Part shown: positions 22,678 through 31,874 of the stretch, piece after piece
How positions within the stretch are numbered: position 1 is the stretch's first letter
How the letters are laid out: each line of letters begins with the position of its first letter
Assembly (NCBI RefSeq): GCF_007625205.1
Contig: NZ_VMNI01000004.1
Span: 155,204 to 219,203 of the forward strand
Length of the DNA stretch: 64,000 bases
From: Denitromonas ohlonensis
GTDB taxonomy: Bacteria > Pseudomonadota > Gammaproteobacteria > Burkholderiales > Rhodocyclaceae
Direction: 5' to 3'
Program-made: the position numbers and the translations under genes
The notes under the pieces: model-generated
Databases searched by the model: none
What the model was told of the DNA's origin: nothing
What the model saw: the letters and a program-made list of their open reading frames with translations, nothing else

Positions 22678-24885
22678 ATGACCGATCTGCTCGCAACGCT
22701 CAACGAAGAACAGGCTCGCGCCGTCACCCTGCCGGCGCAGCACGCGCTGATCCTGGCGGGGGCCGGCTCGGGCAAGACCCGCGTGCTGACGACGCGTATC
22801 GCCTGGTTGATCCAGACCGGTCAGGCCACCCCGCAGGGCATTCTGGGCGTGACCTTTACCAACAAGGCCGCCAAGGAGATGCATGCGCGACTGGCGGCGA
22901 TGCTGCCGGTCAACCCGAAGGCGATGTGGATCGGCACCTTTCATGGTTTGTGCAACCGTTTGTTACGCGCACACCATCGTGACGCCGGGCTGCCCCAGTT
23001 GTTCCAGATTCTCGATTCGGGCGACCAGCTCTCGGCGATCAAGCGTTTGCTCAAAACGTTAAATGTGGATGACGAAAAATTTCCACCGCGTGAGCTTCAG
23101 CACTTCATCAATGCGCAAAAAGAGCAGGGCGTACGTGCCGGTGCCGTCGATGCCTTCGACGATTTCACCCGTCGTCGGGTCGAGATTTACGCCGAGTATG
23201 AGGCGCAGTGCCAGCGCGAGGCAGTGGTGGATTTTGCGGAGCTGCTGCTGCGCACCTACGAGTTGCTCAGTCGCAACGAGCCCCTGCGGCAGCACTACCA
23301 GCGGCGCTTCCGGCACATTCTGACGGATGAGTTTCAGGATACGAACAAGCTGCAATATCAGTGGCTTAAGCTGCTCGCTGGTGGCGAGAGCAGCGAATCG
23401 CCGGCCTGTCTGTTCTGCGTTGGCGACGATGATCAGTCGATCTACCGTTTCCGCGGTGCGGAAGTGGGCAACATGCTGGCCTTCGAGCGCGAGTTCAAGG
23501 TGCCCAACGTGATCCGCCTGGAGCAGAACTACCGCTCCTGCGGCAATATTCTCGATGCCGCCAACGCGATCATCGCCAACAACACGCAGCGCCTGGGCAA
23601 GGAGTTGTGGACCGATCGCGGTGAGGGCGAGCCGATCCGGGTGTATGAGGCGTTCACCGATGGCGACGAGGCGCGCTTTGTGGTGGATGAGATCCAGTCG
23701 CTGGTGCGCGATGGCATGTCACGCTCGGACATTGCCTTGTTGTATCGCGCCAACGCGCTGTCGCGGGTGCTGGAGCATCAGCTGTTCTCGGCGGGGGTGT
23801 CCTACCGGGTGTATGGCGGCTTGCGCTTTTTCGAGCGCCAGGAGGTCAAGCATGCGTTGGCCTATCTGCGCCTGATCGCCAACCCGGACGACGACACGGC
23901 CTTTGCGCGGGTGGTGAATTTTCCGACGCGCGGCATTGGCGCCCGGTCGCTGGAGGCGCTGCAGGACGCGGCGCGGACCTACAACAGCAGCCTGTACGCC
24001 ACGGTGTCGCATCTGTCGGGCAAGCCGCGGGCGGCGATCGGCGCTTTTGTGCAGCTGATTGAATCCTTGCGCAGTGCGACGGCAAACCTGCCGCTGCCCG
24101 AGGCGGTCGATCATGTGCTCGATCAGTCCGGTCTGCGGGCGCATTACGAGAGCCAGAAAGAGAAAGACGGCCGCGAGCGGCTGGAAAACCTCGACGAAAT
24201 CATCAGCGCGGCCACCAATTTTGTGGCGGAAAACGAGGCGCCGGAGTCGGCCGTCGAGCATCCGCTGCTGGCCGACTTCCTTGCCCATGCCTCGCTGGAG
24301 GCCGGCGACCACCAGGCCGACGCCAGCGAAGACGCCGTCCAGCTGATGAGCGTGCACGCGGCGAAGGGGCTGGAGTTTGACGTGGTGTTTGTGTGCGGGC
24401 TGGAGGAGGGTTTGTTCCCCCACGAAAACAGCCTGATGGAGACCGACGGTCTGGAGGAGGAGCGGCGCCTGATGTATGTGGCGGTGACGCGGGCGCGGCA
24501 GCGCCTGTATGTGTCGCTGGCGCAAAGCCGCATGCTGCATGGCCAGACGCGCTACAACATGCGCTCGCGCTTCCTGGAGGAAATCCCCGACACGCTGACC
24601 AAATGGCTGACGCCAAAGTCGGGTCGCGGTCAGGCGCCGGCGCGGCCGAGCCATTTTTCGCCCTCGCCGGCCAGCGCGCCACGCCGGCCCGCCAGTGCGG
24701 CGCATGCGCCGGGGCGCGACCTGGGCGGTTTGCGGATCGGCCAGAACGTGCGCCATGCGCGTTTTGGGGCGGGCATCATCGTGGCCGCCGAAGGCAGCGG
24801 GTCGGATGCGCGGGTGCAGATCAATTTTGGTGCGCAGGGGATGAAGTGGCTGCTGATGTCGGTGGCCAAGCTCGATCCCGCGTAA
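22678..24885 (+). CDS. uvrD: DNA helicase II UvrD
   Basis: A 735-residue superfamily 1 helicase that unwinds DNA 3' to 5' in nucleotide excision and mismatch repair. Motifs in order: Walker A AGAGSGKTRVLTTRI near residue 25-40, motif Ia VTFTNKAAKEM, motif II DEFQDTN near 220, motif III GDDDQSIYRFRGAE near 255, motif IV QNYRSCGNIL, motif V VHAAKGLEFDVVFVCGLEEGLFPH near 560 and motif VI YVAVTRARQRLYVSLA. The Tudor-like C-terminal tail (GQNVRHARFGAGIIVAAEGSG) separates UvrD from Rep. The ATG at 22678 follows CCGGAG; the frame extends 90 nt upstream without homology. It is convergent with the double-receiver gene, 6 nt apart. Confidence 0.96.
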   Translation: MTDLLATLNEEQARAVTLPAQHALILAGAGSGKTRVLTTRIAWLIQTGQATPQGILGVTFTNKAAKEMHARLAAMLPVNPKAMWIGTFHGLCNRLLRAHHRDAGLPQLFQILDSGDQLSAIKRLLKTLNVDDEKFPPRELQHFINAQKEQGVRAGAVDAFDDFTRRRVEIYAEYEAQCQREAVVDFAELLLRTYELLSRNEPLRQHYQRRFRHILTDEFQDTNKLQYQWLKLLAGGESSESPACLFCVGDDDQSIYRFRGAEVGNMLAFEREFKVPNVIRLEQNYRSCGNILDAANAIIANNTQRLGKELWTDRGEGEPIRVYEAFTDGDEARFVVDEIQSLVRDGMSRSDIALLYRANALSRVLEHQLFSAGVSYRVYGGLRFFERQEVKHALAYLRLIANPDDDTAFARVVNFPTRGIGARSLEALQDAARTYNSSLYATVSHLSGKPRAAIGAFVQLIESLRSATANLPLPEAVDHVLDQSGLRAHYESQKEKDGRERLENLDEIISAATNFVAENEAPESAVEHPLLADFLAHASLEAGDHQADASEDAVQLMSVHAAKGLEFDVVFVCGLEEGLFPHENSLMETDGLEEERRLMYVAVTRARQRLYVSLAQSRMLHGQTRYNMRSRFLEEIPDTLTKWLTPKSGRGQAPARPSHFSPSPASAPRRPASAAHAPGRDLGGLRIGQNVRHARFGAGIIVAAEGSGSDARVQINFGAQGMKWLLMSVAKLDPA

Positions 24886-24891
24886 GCGTGT

Positions 24892-25695
24892 TCAGTCGCC
24901 CGACAGCGCCCGCTGGAGCAGTCGGCGGACGGTGCCGGGGTCGAAGGGTTTGTCGCAAATACCCGAGACGCCGGCATTTTCAATGGCCGCCAGCCGGCTG
25001 ACGTCCTGCTCGCTGGTCACCATGAGGATGGGCACCGAGGTCTGCCAGCTGTGTTGACGGATGTGTTCGATCAGCGCCTTGCCGTCCATTTCTGGCATGT
25101 TGTAGTCGGTCACCACCAGATCGACCATGGTGTCGCCCAGAATGCTGGCCGCCTCGGCGCCGTTGCCGGCTTCGATGAAGTGACGCAGGCCGAGCTGTTC
25201 GAGCACCCGGCGGATGCATCGGCGCGCATGGAGGCTGTCGTCCACCAGCAACACCTTGAGCTCCTCCAGATCCATGTCCCAGTCGGTGATCGGTTCGATC
25301 GCACGCATGTCGAGCGTGGCATTGATGGCCTGCGCCAGCTGGTCGGTGGTGAAGGGCTTGGGGACGATGGCGCAGACGCCGGACTGGCGCACCGGGTCGA
25401 GTGCCTGGGGCCGCGTCTCGCTGGACACCAGGATGAAGGCGACATCTTCAGTGGCCGGGTCGGTGCGCATGCTGTGCACCAGGTCGGTGCCCAGCATGTC
25501 GGGCAGGTACATGGCGCTGATGACGATGTCGGGGTGGTGTTGCGACATGCTGGTGAGCGCCTGCGCGCCATGTTCCGCGTGGCGCGGCGAGGGAATGCCC
25601 AGGGCTTCGCAGGCCTGCGTGATGACCTTGCGTTGCATTGTCGAGGGTTCGACGATCAGCAGATCAAGATGGGTGGCATTGATCGTGGCGGCCAT
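24892..25695 (-). CDS. Two-receiver response regulator with a degenerate first receiver
   Basis: A 267-residue protein made of two receiver domains and no output domain. The first (residues about 8-125) is degenerate: EP replaces the acidic pair (LLIVEPSTMQR), the phosphoacceptor position is Ala (IVISAMYLPDM), and only the Lys remains (IVPKPF). The second (about 145-265) is intact: LLVDDS, VVTDYNMPEMDG and ICDKPF. It resembles CheY-like single-output regulators, so it may act by protein-protein contact. The start at 25695 follows CCGGAGAG; an in-frame ATG 18 nt upstream is less well placed. No kinase is adjacent. Confidence 0.9.
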   Translation of the reverse strand: MAATINATHLDLLIVEPSTMQRKVITQACEALGIPSPRHAEHGAQALTSMSQHHPDIVISAMYLPDMLGTDLVHSMRTDPATEDVAFILVSSETRPQALDPVRQSGVCAIVPKPFTTDQLAQAINATLDMRAIEPITDWDMDLEELKVLLVDDSLHARRCIRRVLEQLGLRHFIEAGNGAEAASILGDTMVDLVVTDYNMPEMDGKALIEHIRQHSWQTSVPILMVTSEQDVSRLAAIENAGVSGICDKPFDPGTVRRLLQRALSGD

Positions 25696-25862
25696 GGGGT
25701 CTCTCCGGGGCACATCGGTTCGTTAACACTTAGCGGCCCGCGCGCGGAATTCTTCAATTTCATGAGTGGCGCCGGGAATAGCGGATAAGGCCTTGCTGTT
25801 TACGCCGGTGAGCAGCGCATGCAGCCTGCTTTCAACCCCTTGGAATGTCTGGAGAGTCGAAC

Positions 25863-26336
25863 GTGAAAAAATACATGATGCGTATCGTGGCGGCAGCCAT
25901 GAGCTTTGGTGTGGCGGCAAGCGTGTCCGCGCAGATGAAGCCCGAAGACATGATCAAGGCCCGTCAGTCAGGCTACACCTTCATGGCCTGGAACATGGGC
26001 AAGATCAAGGCGCAGGTGGTCGACGGCAGCGTGCCCTTCAACAAGGATCAAGTTCTGGCCGCGGCCAATGTCGTTGCCGCGGTGGCCAATTCGGGCATGG
26101 GGGCGCTGTATGCGCCGGGCACCGACAAGGGCATGGGCTGGAAGGAGACGCGCCTCAAGCCGGCGTTTTTCACCGAGCAGGATGAGGTCCGCAAGATCGC
26201 CATGAACTTCATCCAGCAGGCCAACACCCTGCAGCAGGTGGCGGCCACCGGGGATCAAGGGGCGATCAAGGCCCAGTTTGGCGAAATGGGCAAAGCCTGC
26301 AAGGCCTGCCACGACAAGTATCGCACCGAAGAATAA
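25863..26336 (+). CDS. Class II cytochrome c (cytochrome c' type)
   Basis: A 157-residue periplasmic haem protein. The signal peptide is MKKYMMRIVAAAMSFGVAASVSA, and the mature part starts QMKPEDMIKARQSGYTFMAW. The haem site CKACH is near the C-terminus (GKACKACHDKY), which defines class II cytochromes. Aligned on KPEDxxKxRQS, the distal haem position of cytochrome c' would be Tyr; this is inference. Known c' proteins bind NO and may protect against nitrosative stress, and c556 types carry electrons; I cannot separate them with certainty. I choose the GTG at 25863 because GGAGAG lies 7 nt upstream and it begins the signal peptide. Confidence 0.92.
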   Translation: MKKYMMRIVAAAMSFGVAASVSAQMKPEDMIKARQSGYTFMAWNMGKIKAQVVDGSVPFNKDQVLAAANVVAAVANSGMGALYAPGTDKGMGWKETRLKPAFFTEQDEVRKIAMNFIQQANTLQQVAATGDQGAIKAQFGEMGKACKACHDKYRTEE

Positions 26337-26354
26337 GCGTTTCTGCCGGGCGTC

Positions 26355-26376
26355 ACGGCCGCTTCAGGGCGGCCGT
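26355..26376. terminator. Possible terminator between the cytochrome genes
   Basis: ACGGCCGC, 6-nt loop, GCGGCCGT, followed by TGTTGTTC. It lies 18 nt after the class II cytochrome c stop, in front of the convergent b-type cytochrome gene. The U-tract is weak. Confidence 0.45.
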
Positions 26377-26395
26377 TGTTGTTCGCGCGCGGGCC

Positions 26396-27091
26396 TTACC
26401 AGGCGGGCGTTTCGATGGCCGCTGGCGGTGGCGGCGGGGGTAGCAGCGCGCCGCTGGCAATCCACACCGTCGATGCGCCGATGCTCAGCGAGACAATGAA
26501 GGCGAGCGGCCTGGCGTGTCGCGGGGCGGGCGGCGTGGGTTGGGTGACGGGTTTTCGGCCGGTAATCATCGGCCGGATCAGCGGCTCTTTTTTGATGAAG
26601 CGGTAGTACAGCAGTGCGGCCAGGTGCAGCCCGATGAGCGCAAAGATCGCCCACTCGCCGCGGCGGTGCCAGCCGGTCAGCGTGTCGGACAAGTCCTTGC
26701 TGACAGCGGCGTAGAGTGGCCCGGTGAAGGCGATGTCGTCATTGGCCACCAGTCCGGTCAGCGCTTGCCCGAGCAGCGCGAGCAGCATGGCCAGCACTGA
26801 CAACGCGCCGAGTGGGTTGTGGCCGACTCCCTGCCACTGTCCGCGCAGGTAGGCGGCAATGGTGGCAGGGCCGCGGACAAACTGAGTGAAGCGCGCGGTG
26901 TGGCTGCCGACAAAGCCCCAGGCCAGCCGAAAGCCAAGCAGGCCGATAATCGCCAGCCCGAAGCGGCCGTGCCACAGCATGGCGTTGCCGCCGATCTTGA
27001 CGCTGATGATGGCGCCGCTCAAGCAGCCCACCAGCAGCCAGTGGAACAGGCGGGTGGGCAGATCCCAGATCAGGACGGTGTGTTTGGACAT
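26396..27091 (-). CDS. Cytochrome b561/b6-type membrane protein
   Basis: A 231-residue inner-membrane di-haem cytochrome of the b561 type. It begins MSKHTVLIWDLPTRLFHWLL, the usual first helix with a haem-ligand His (FHW). Further helices carry WHGRFGLAIIGLLGFRLAWGF, the GHNPLGALSVLAMLLALLGQALTGL segment, and GWHRRGEWAIFALIGLHLAALLYY with more His ligands. A cytosolic linker, a last hydrophobic segment and a Pro-run (PPPPPP) end the protein. Such proteins move electrons between quinones and periplasmic cytochromes. The convergent class II cytochrome c could be its partner; this is inference. Confidence 0.9.
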   Translation of the reverse strand: MSKHTVLIWDLPTRLFHWLLVGCLSGAIISVKIGGNAMLWHGRFGLAIIGLLGFRLAWGFVGSHTARFTQFVRGPATIAAYLRGQWQGVGHNPLGALSVLAMLLALLGQALTGLVANDDIAFTGPLYAAVSKDLSDTLTGWHRRGEWAIFALIGLHLAALLYYRFIKKEPLIRPMITGRKPVTQPTPPAPRHARPLAFIVSLSIGASTVWIASGALLPPPPPPAAIETPAW

Positions 27092-27157
27092 GGGCTTCCC
27101 CGAAAACGATGCTGAGGAGGTCAACACCGCTTTCGGCGACCGTATTCCCGAGCGTGC

Positions 27158-27937
27158 TCAGGTACCGTATTGGCGGGCCAGCGTGTCGTGCAGGGCGACG
27201 AACTCTTTCGACAGCTTGTGCTTCGGGTCAAGGTGGATCATCGGCTTGGCCTGTTCGTGCGATTCCTTGATTTTGACCGAGGCCGACAGGTAGGGCGCGA
27301 TGATGGGCAGGCCTTCGTCGATCAGCTCCTGCACCACTTTGCGCGGCAGGCTGGCGCGGGGCTGGAACTGGTTGACCACGATGCCTTCGATGGCCAGGTC
27401 CGGGTTGTGGTCGGCGCGGATTTCATCCACGTTGGTCAGCAGCGAATACAGCGCGCGGCGCGAAAAGTCGTCGCAATCGAAGGGGATCAGGCAGGCGTCG
27501 GCGGCAATCATGGCCGAGCGGGTGAAGAAGTTGAGCGCCGGCGGCGTGTCGATGTAGATCACGTCGTAGTCTTCTGCCAGTTCGTCGAGCGCCTCGCGCA
27601 GCTTGAAGATCTTGTAGCGCGATTCGAGCTTGCCTTGCAGCTCTTCGAGGTCCGGATGCGAGGGCATCACGTGCAGGCGCTCGAAGGGGCTGACGGCGAT
27701 AAAGTCGTCCAGCGGCTTGGGGTTGAGCTTGAAGTTCAGGGTCTGGTCGAAGAAGTCGGCCAGCGAGTTTTCGAGTTCGTCGGTGGCGTCGCCGAGCAGG
27801 TAACGCGTCGAGTTGCCTTGTGGGTCGAGGTCGACCACCAGGGTGCGCTGCCCGTTGTGGGCGCTGATCGCCGCCAGGTTGCAGGTAATGGTGGACTTGC
27901 CGACGCCCCCCTTCTGGTTGAAGACAACTCGTCGCAT
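27158..27937 (-). CDS. Orphan ParA-family ATPase
   Basis: A 259-residue P-loop ATPase of the ParA/MinD group. The deviant Walker A is QKGGVGKSTITCNLA near residue 8-16, the A' box is VVDLDPQGNSTRYLL near 35-48, and the Walker B region is YDVIYIDTPPALNFFTR near 125. The last part (PYLSASVKIKESHEQAKPMIHLDPKHKLSKEFVALHDTLA) is typical of chromosomal ParA-like proteins. No ParB gene lies next to it, so it is not part of the usual parAB partition locus. It may position another cargo. The gene is divergent from maeB. Confidence 0.9.
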   Translation of the reverse strand: MRRVVFNQKGGVGKSTITCNLAAISAHNGQRTLVVDLDPQGNSTRYLLGDATDELENSLADFFDQTLNFKLNPKPLDDFIAVSPFERLHVMPSHPDLEELQGKLESRYKIFKLREALDELAEDYDVIYIDTPPALNFFTRSAMIAADACLIPFDCDDFSRRALYSLLTNVDEIRADHNPDLAIEGIVVNQFQPRASLPRKVVQELIDEGLPIIAPYLSASVKIKESHEQAKPMIHLDPKHKLSKEFVALHDTLARQYGT

Positions 27938-28243
27938 GCTGGCCGATCTCCCACGGTTCCGGATGAATGAACGTTGGGGGCATTTTGCCAGTTAATGCTG
28001 CATTGCGGTGAGTGCCGGCCGTGTGATGTTCTTCCGTCCGAGGCAATTTCTGCGGATAATGCACCGGTCCGCCCGGAATGCGACGCCGACCTCTCCCCGG
28101 TTAGCGTCGTATCGCTCCACGGCCAGCACAACAATGCTGAGCAAAGAAAACAAACCATACTGTGGATGTTCGCAATTGGCGGGTGGGGCTCCGGCGCGTA
28201 CGCTGTCGGAGTTGATCGTTGCATATCTATCGAGGGAGACACA
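27938..28243. other. Divergent intergenic region parA-like / maeB
   Basis: A 306-nt gap without a supported gene. For maeB, TTCCGT (28032-28037), 17 nt and GATAAT (28055-28060) is a weak sigma-70 candidate, which would leave a leader of about 175 nt. For the ParA gene, a GCAAAATGCCCC context on the minus strand resembles the -10 context used elsewhere. I see no convincing structured RNA. Confidence 0.35.
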
Positions 28244-30529
28244 ATGGATCAGGATTTCATCGCCGCTGCGCTGGAGTATCACCGTTCACCGACGCGCGGG
28301 AAAATTTCGGTGGTACCCACCAAGGGTTTGACCAATCAGCGCGATCTGGCGCTGGCCTACTCGCCCGGCGTCGCCGCGGCGTGCGAGGCGATTGTCGCCG
28401 ACCCGGCGCAGGCCAGTGAGCTCACCTCACGCGGTAACCTCGTGGCGGTGATCACCAACGGCACCGCGGTGCTTGGCCTGGGCAATATCGGCCCGCTGGC
28501 CTCCAAGCCGGTCATGGAAGGCAAAGGCTGCCTGTTCAAGAAATTCGCCAACGTCGATGTGTTTGATCTCGAGTTCGACCAGGACGACCCGGACAAGCTC
28601 ATTGAGGCCATCGCCGCGCTTGAGCCCACGCTGGGTGGGGTGAACCTGGAAGACATCAAGGCGCCCGAGTGCTTCTATATTGAGAGCGAGCTGCGCAAAC
28701 GCATGAAGATCCCGGTCTTTCATGACGATCAGCACGGCACCGCCATCATCTCTTCGGCGGGCCTGATCAACGGCCTGAAAGTCGTTGGCAAGGACATCGG
28801 CCAGGTCAAACTGGTGTGCTCCGGTGCTGGCGCGGCGGCCATCGCTTGTCTGAACCTGATGGTCAGCCTCGGCCTCAAGCGCGAAAACATTTATGTGTGC
28901 GACTCGCGTGGCGTCATCCGAGTCGGCCGCGACGCCAACATGGAAGCCAACAAGGCGCGCTATGCGCAGCAGACCGAGTTGACCACCCTCAGTGAAGTGA
29001 TCGAAGGCGCAGATATTTTCCTCGGGTTGTCCGCCGCCGGCGTGCTCAAGCCCGAGATGGTGGCGCGCATGGCGGACAAGCCGCTGATCTTCGCGCTGTC
29101 GAACCCGACGCCCGAAATCATGCCGGAAGAGGCCAAGGCCGTCCGCCCGGATGCGGTCATTGCTACCGGTCGTTCCGACTACCCCAACCAGGTCAACAAC
29201 GTCCTGTGCTTCCCCTTCATCTTCCGTGGTGCGCTCGACGTGGGCGCCACCACCATCACCGAAGAGATGAAGCTGGCCTGCGTCAAGGCCATTGCCGAGC
29301 TGGCCGAGGCCGAGAAGAGCCATGCCGTGGCGTCCTATGCCGGCGCGGAACTGAGCTTTGGTCCTGACTACATCATCCCGAATCCGTTCGACCCGCGCCT
29401 GATCGTCAAGATCGCGCCGGCCGTGGCCCGTGCGGCGATGGAGTCGGGCGTGGCGACGCGCCCGATCGAAGACTTCGCGGCCTACGTCGAGAGCCTGTCG
29501 GACTTCGTCTACACCTCCGGCATCATCATGAAGCCGGTGTTCTCGCAGGCGAAAAAGATCGAGCCGCAGCATAAACGCGTGCTCTACGCCGAAGGCGAAG
29601 ATCCGCGCGTGCTGCACGCCGTGCGTGCAGTGGTCGAAGAAGGTCTGGCCCGTCCGATCCTGATCGGTCGTCCGGCCGTGATCGCCCGACGCATCACCCG
29701 CGCCGGCCTCGACTTGGTCGAAAATCGCGACTTCGACATCGTCAATACCGAAGACGACCCGCGTTACCGCGAGCTGTGGCAGGAATACCATCAGCTGATG
29801 GCCCGCGATGGCGTGACCGAAGAGATCGCACGTGCCAAGCTGCGCCGCGACACCACCCTGATTGGTGCCATGCTGCTGCGCCGGGGCGATGCCGATGCGC
29901 TGGTGTGCGGCACTTTCGGCACCTACGAGTACCACCTCCGTCAGGTTGAGGACGTGATCGGTCTGGCGCCGGACGCCAAGCGCTTCGCGACCATGAGCAT
30001 TCTGCTGCTGCCCAAGCGGGTGCTGGCAATCACCGACACCTATGTGAACGAGAGCCCGGACGCGGAAGAGATTGCCGACATCGCAGCGATGGCGGCGGAT
30101 GAGATGAAGCGCTTCGGCATCAAGCCGAAAGTCGCGCTGTTGTCGCATTCGAACTTCGGCAGCGCGCGCACCAAGTCGGCACTGAAGATGCGCACCGCAC
30201 GCGATCTGCTGGTTGCCAATCGGCCGGATATCGAGTGCGACGGCGAGATGCATGCCGACGCCGCGCTCAATCAGGACATCCGCAACAGCGCCAATCCCGA
30301 GTCCAGCCTGATCGGTGAAGCCAACCTGCTGGTGATGCCGAACATCGATGCGGCCAACATCAGCTTCAATCTGTGCAAGCTGGCCAACAGCGACGGCGTC
30401 ACGGTGGGGCCGATCCTGCTCGGCGCCGACAAGTCGGTGCACATCCTGACCTCGTCGGCCACGGTGCGTCGTCTGGTCAACATCACGGCCCTGGCCGTGG
30501 TGGATGCCGCGGAGCACCGCGCGCGCTGA
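28244..30529 (+). CDS. maeB: NADP-dependent malic enzyme MaeB (malic enzyme-phosphotransacetylase fusion)
   Basis: A 761-residue enzyme that converts malate to pyruvate, CO2 and NADPH. The N-terminal malic enzyme part (residues about 1-425) shows [55 protein letters not shown] and the dinucleotide motif [17 protein letters not shown]. The C-terminal part (about 430-755) resembles phosphotransacetylase ([33 protein letters not shown]); in MaeB proteins it acts as a regulatory domain that senses acetyl-CoA. The ATG at 28244 follows GAGGGAGACAC; the frame extends 270 nt further 5' without homology. A strong terminator follows. Confidence 0.96.
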   Translation: MDQDFIAAALEYHRSPTRGKISVVPTKGLTNQRDLALAYSPGVAAACEAIVADPAQASELTSRGNLVAVITNGTAVLGLGNIGPLASKPVMEGKGCLFKKFANVDVFDLEFDQDDPDKLIEAIAALEPTLGGVNLEDIKAPECFYIESELRKRMKIPVFHDDQHGTAIISSAGLINGLKVVGKDIGQVKLVCSGAGAAAIACLNLMVSLGLKRENIYVCDSRGVIRVGRDANMEANKARYAQQTELTTLSEVIEGADIFLGLSAAGVLKPEMVARMADKPLIFALSNPTPEIMPEEAKAVRPDAVIATGRSDYPNQVNNVLCFPFIFRGALDVGATTITEEMKLACVKAIAELAEAEKSHAVASYAGAELSFGPDYIIPNPFDPRLIVKIAPAVARAAMESGVATRPIEDFAAYVESLSDFVYTSGIIMKPVFSQAKKIEPQHKRVLYAEGEDPRVLHAVRAVVEEGLARPILIGRPAVIARRITRAGLDLVENRDFDIVNTEDDPRYRELWQEYHQLMARDGVTEEIARAKLRRDTTLIGAMLLRRGDADALVCGTFGTYEYHLRQVEDVIGLAPDAKRFATMSILLLPKRVLAITDTYVNESPDAEEIADIAAMAADEMKRFGIKPKVALLSHSNFGSARTKSALKMRTARDLLVANRPDIECDGEMHADAALNQDIRNSANPESSLIGEANLLVMPNIDAANISFNLCKLANSDGVTVGPILLGADKSVHILTSSATVRRLVNITALAVVDAAEHRAR

Positions 30530-30550
30530 TCGTGTTATCGATGCAAGACG

Positions 30551-30582
30551 AAACGGGGTGCCTTCGGGCGCCCCGTTTTTTT
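30551..30582 (+). terminator. Intrinsic terminator after maeB
   Basis: AAACGGGGTGCC, TTCG loop, GGCGCCCCGTTT, then TTTTT. The stem has one G-U pair and a stable UUCG tetraloop. It lies 21 nt after the maeB stop. Confidence 0.93.
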
Positions 30583-30646
30583 ATGATCTGCGGCGGTCGG
30601 TGGGTGCCAGCGACACCGACAGCGCGCCTTTGAAATCGCAGACGGC

Positions 30647-30652
30647 TAGAAT
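30647..30652 (+). promoter_or_regulatory. Candidate -10 box for pldA
   Basis: TAGAAT in the context GGCTAGAATGAGCC, ending 30 nt before the pldA ATG. A TTGAAA lies only 11 nt upstream, too close for a normal -35. Confidence 0.4.
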
Positions 30653-30682
30653 GAGCCTTCGATTTCTATCCGTGCCCAGATC

Positions 30683-31858
30683 ATGACGTGTCGCCTTGCT
30701 TCCATTTTATGTGCCGCCGCGCTGCTGCTTGGGGCGTTGCCCGCCAGCGCCGAGCGGCTGCTGTCGGCCGAGCGGACGCATGCCCGCGTCGGCCAGGCCT
30801 TTGTGTTGACGGTGGTGGAAACGGGCGCGCAAGCGAGCCTGCCCGAGCAACTGGATGCGACGCTGACGCTCGGCGGTCGCAAGCTCACCGTGCGGCTCAA
30901 GGCGCAGGCGGCGGCGGTTGGCGCGACCCGGCGTTACGGTTTCGAGTGGCCGGCCGAGGTGCTGGGCCTGTCGGTGCTCAGTTTGACCGACGACAGCCGC
31001 GCGCAGTTGATGGTGCTGGCCGAGCGTCCGGGCTGGAGCGCCGGGCAAGATCCGCTCGCCCGGCAGCAAGCCTTGCCGGGGGGCGAGGGCGTTGCCGTCC
31101 CCGCCCCCGCCCCACAGGTCGCGGCGGATGTCATTCCGGCCAAGCCGGCGCTGTCCTTTTATGACCCGATGTATTTCATTTTTGGCGCCAACAGCGGCGC
31201 ATCGGCGCGCTTCCAGCTGAGCTTCAAGTACCGTTTGTTTGATGACGAAGGCGCGGTGGTCGGCATGCTGCCGTTTTTTGAGGGCCTGCATTTCGGCTAT
31301 ACCCAGACCTCGCTGTGGGATCTGGATTCCGACTCGGCGCCGTTCCGCGACACCAGTTATCGACCGGCGCTGTTCTATGAGTGGGATATCCCCGTCGCCG
31401 CGGGCAGTCGTCACCAGAGTTGGCTGCGCGCCGGCGTCGAGCACGAGTCCAACGGGCGCGACGGCGAGAAGTCGCGCAGCATCAACATCGCGTTCGTGCA
31501 GGCCGACTGGCAGTATCGCCTCGGCGAAGGCAAGAGCCACATCGGTGTCACGCCGAAGCTGTGGGGCTATCTTGAAAAATCGGACAACCCGGACATCCAT
31601 CGTTATCGCGGCTACGGCGAGTTGGGGCTGCGCTTTGGTCGCGACGACGGCTGGCTGGCCAAACTGATGCTGCGTCGGGGCAAGGGCGGGGTGGGTACCT
31701 CGCAGGTGGATGTGTCCTACCCCTTGCGGCAAAGTATTTTTTCGTCGGTGGGCGCTTTCCTTCATCTGCAATACTTTGATGGTGAGGGCGAGACCTTGCT
31801 GGACTACCAGCGTGCCGGCCAACCACAATTGCGGATTGGCGTTTCGATCGTCCGTTGA
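30683..31858 (+). CDS. pldA: Outer-membrane phospholipase A (OMPLA)
   Basis: A 391-residue outer-membrane beta-barrel that hydrolyses phospholipids in the outer leaflet when the envelope is disturbed. The signal peptide is MTCRLASILCAAALLLGALPASA. The barrel begins near residue 155 (YDPMYFIFGANSGASARFQLSFKYRL). The catalytic site is VEHESNGRDGEKSRSINIAFVQ near residue 252-275, holding the His, Ser and Asn of the OMPLA triad. Later strands match the family (YLEKSDNPDIHRYRGYGEL, DGEGETLLDYQRAGQPQLRIGVSIVR). About 130 residues lie between the signal peptide and the barrel, longer than in E. coli PldA; this extra domain looks beta-rich. It is followed by qorA after 16 nt. Confidence 0.92.
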   Translation: MTCRLASILCAAALLLGALPASAERLLSAERTHARVGQAFVLTVVETGAQASLPEQLDATLTLGGRKLTVRLKAQAAAVGATRRYGFEWPAEVLGLSVLSLTDDSRAQLMVLAERPGWSAGQDPLARQQALPGGEGVAVPAPAPQVAADVIPAKPALSFYDPMYFIFGANSGASARFQLSFKYRLFDDEGAVVGMLPFFEGLHFGYTQTSLWDLDSDSAPFRDTSYRPALFYEWDIPVAAGSRHQSWLRAGVEHESNGRDGEKSRSINIAFVQADWQYRLGEGKSHIGVTPKLWGYLEKSDNPDIHRYRGYGELGLRFGRDDGWLAKLMLRRGKGGVGTSQVDVSYPLRQSIFSSVGAFLHLQYFDGEGETLLDYQRAGQPQLRIGVSIVR

Positions 31859-31874
31859 GCGCAGGAGAACCTGT

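Noticed and set aside
27158..27937. ParA gene considered as sign of a plasmid or origin region
   Set aside because: No ParB, parS, replication initiator or mobility gene is nearby, and the flanking genes are chromosomal housekeeping genes.
28427..30517. 696-codon minus-strand frame opposite maeB
   Set aside because: It has no domain pattern and the composition typical of antisense frames; MaeB motifs on the plus strand are unambiguous.
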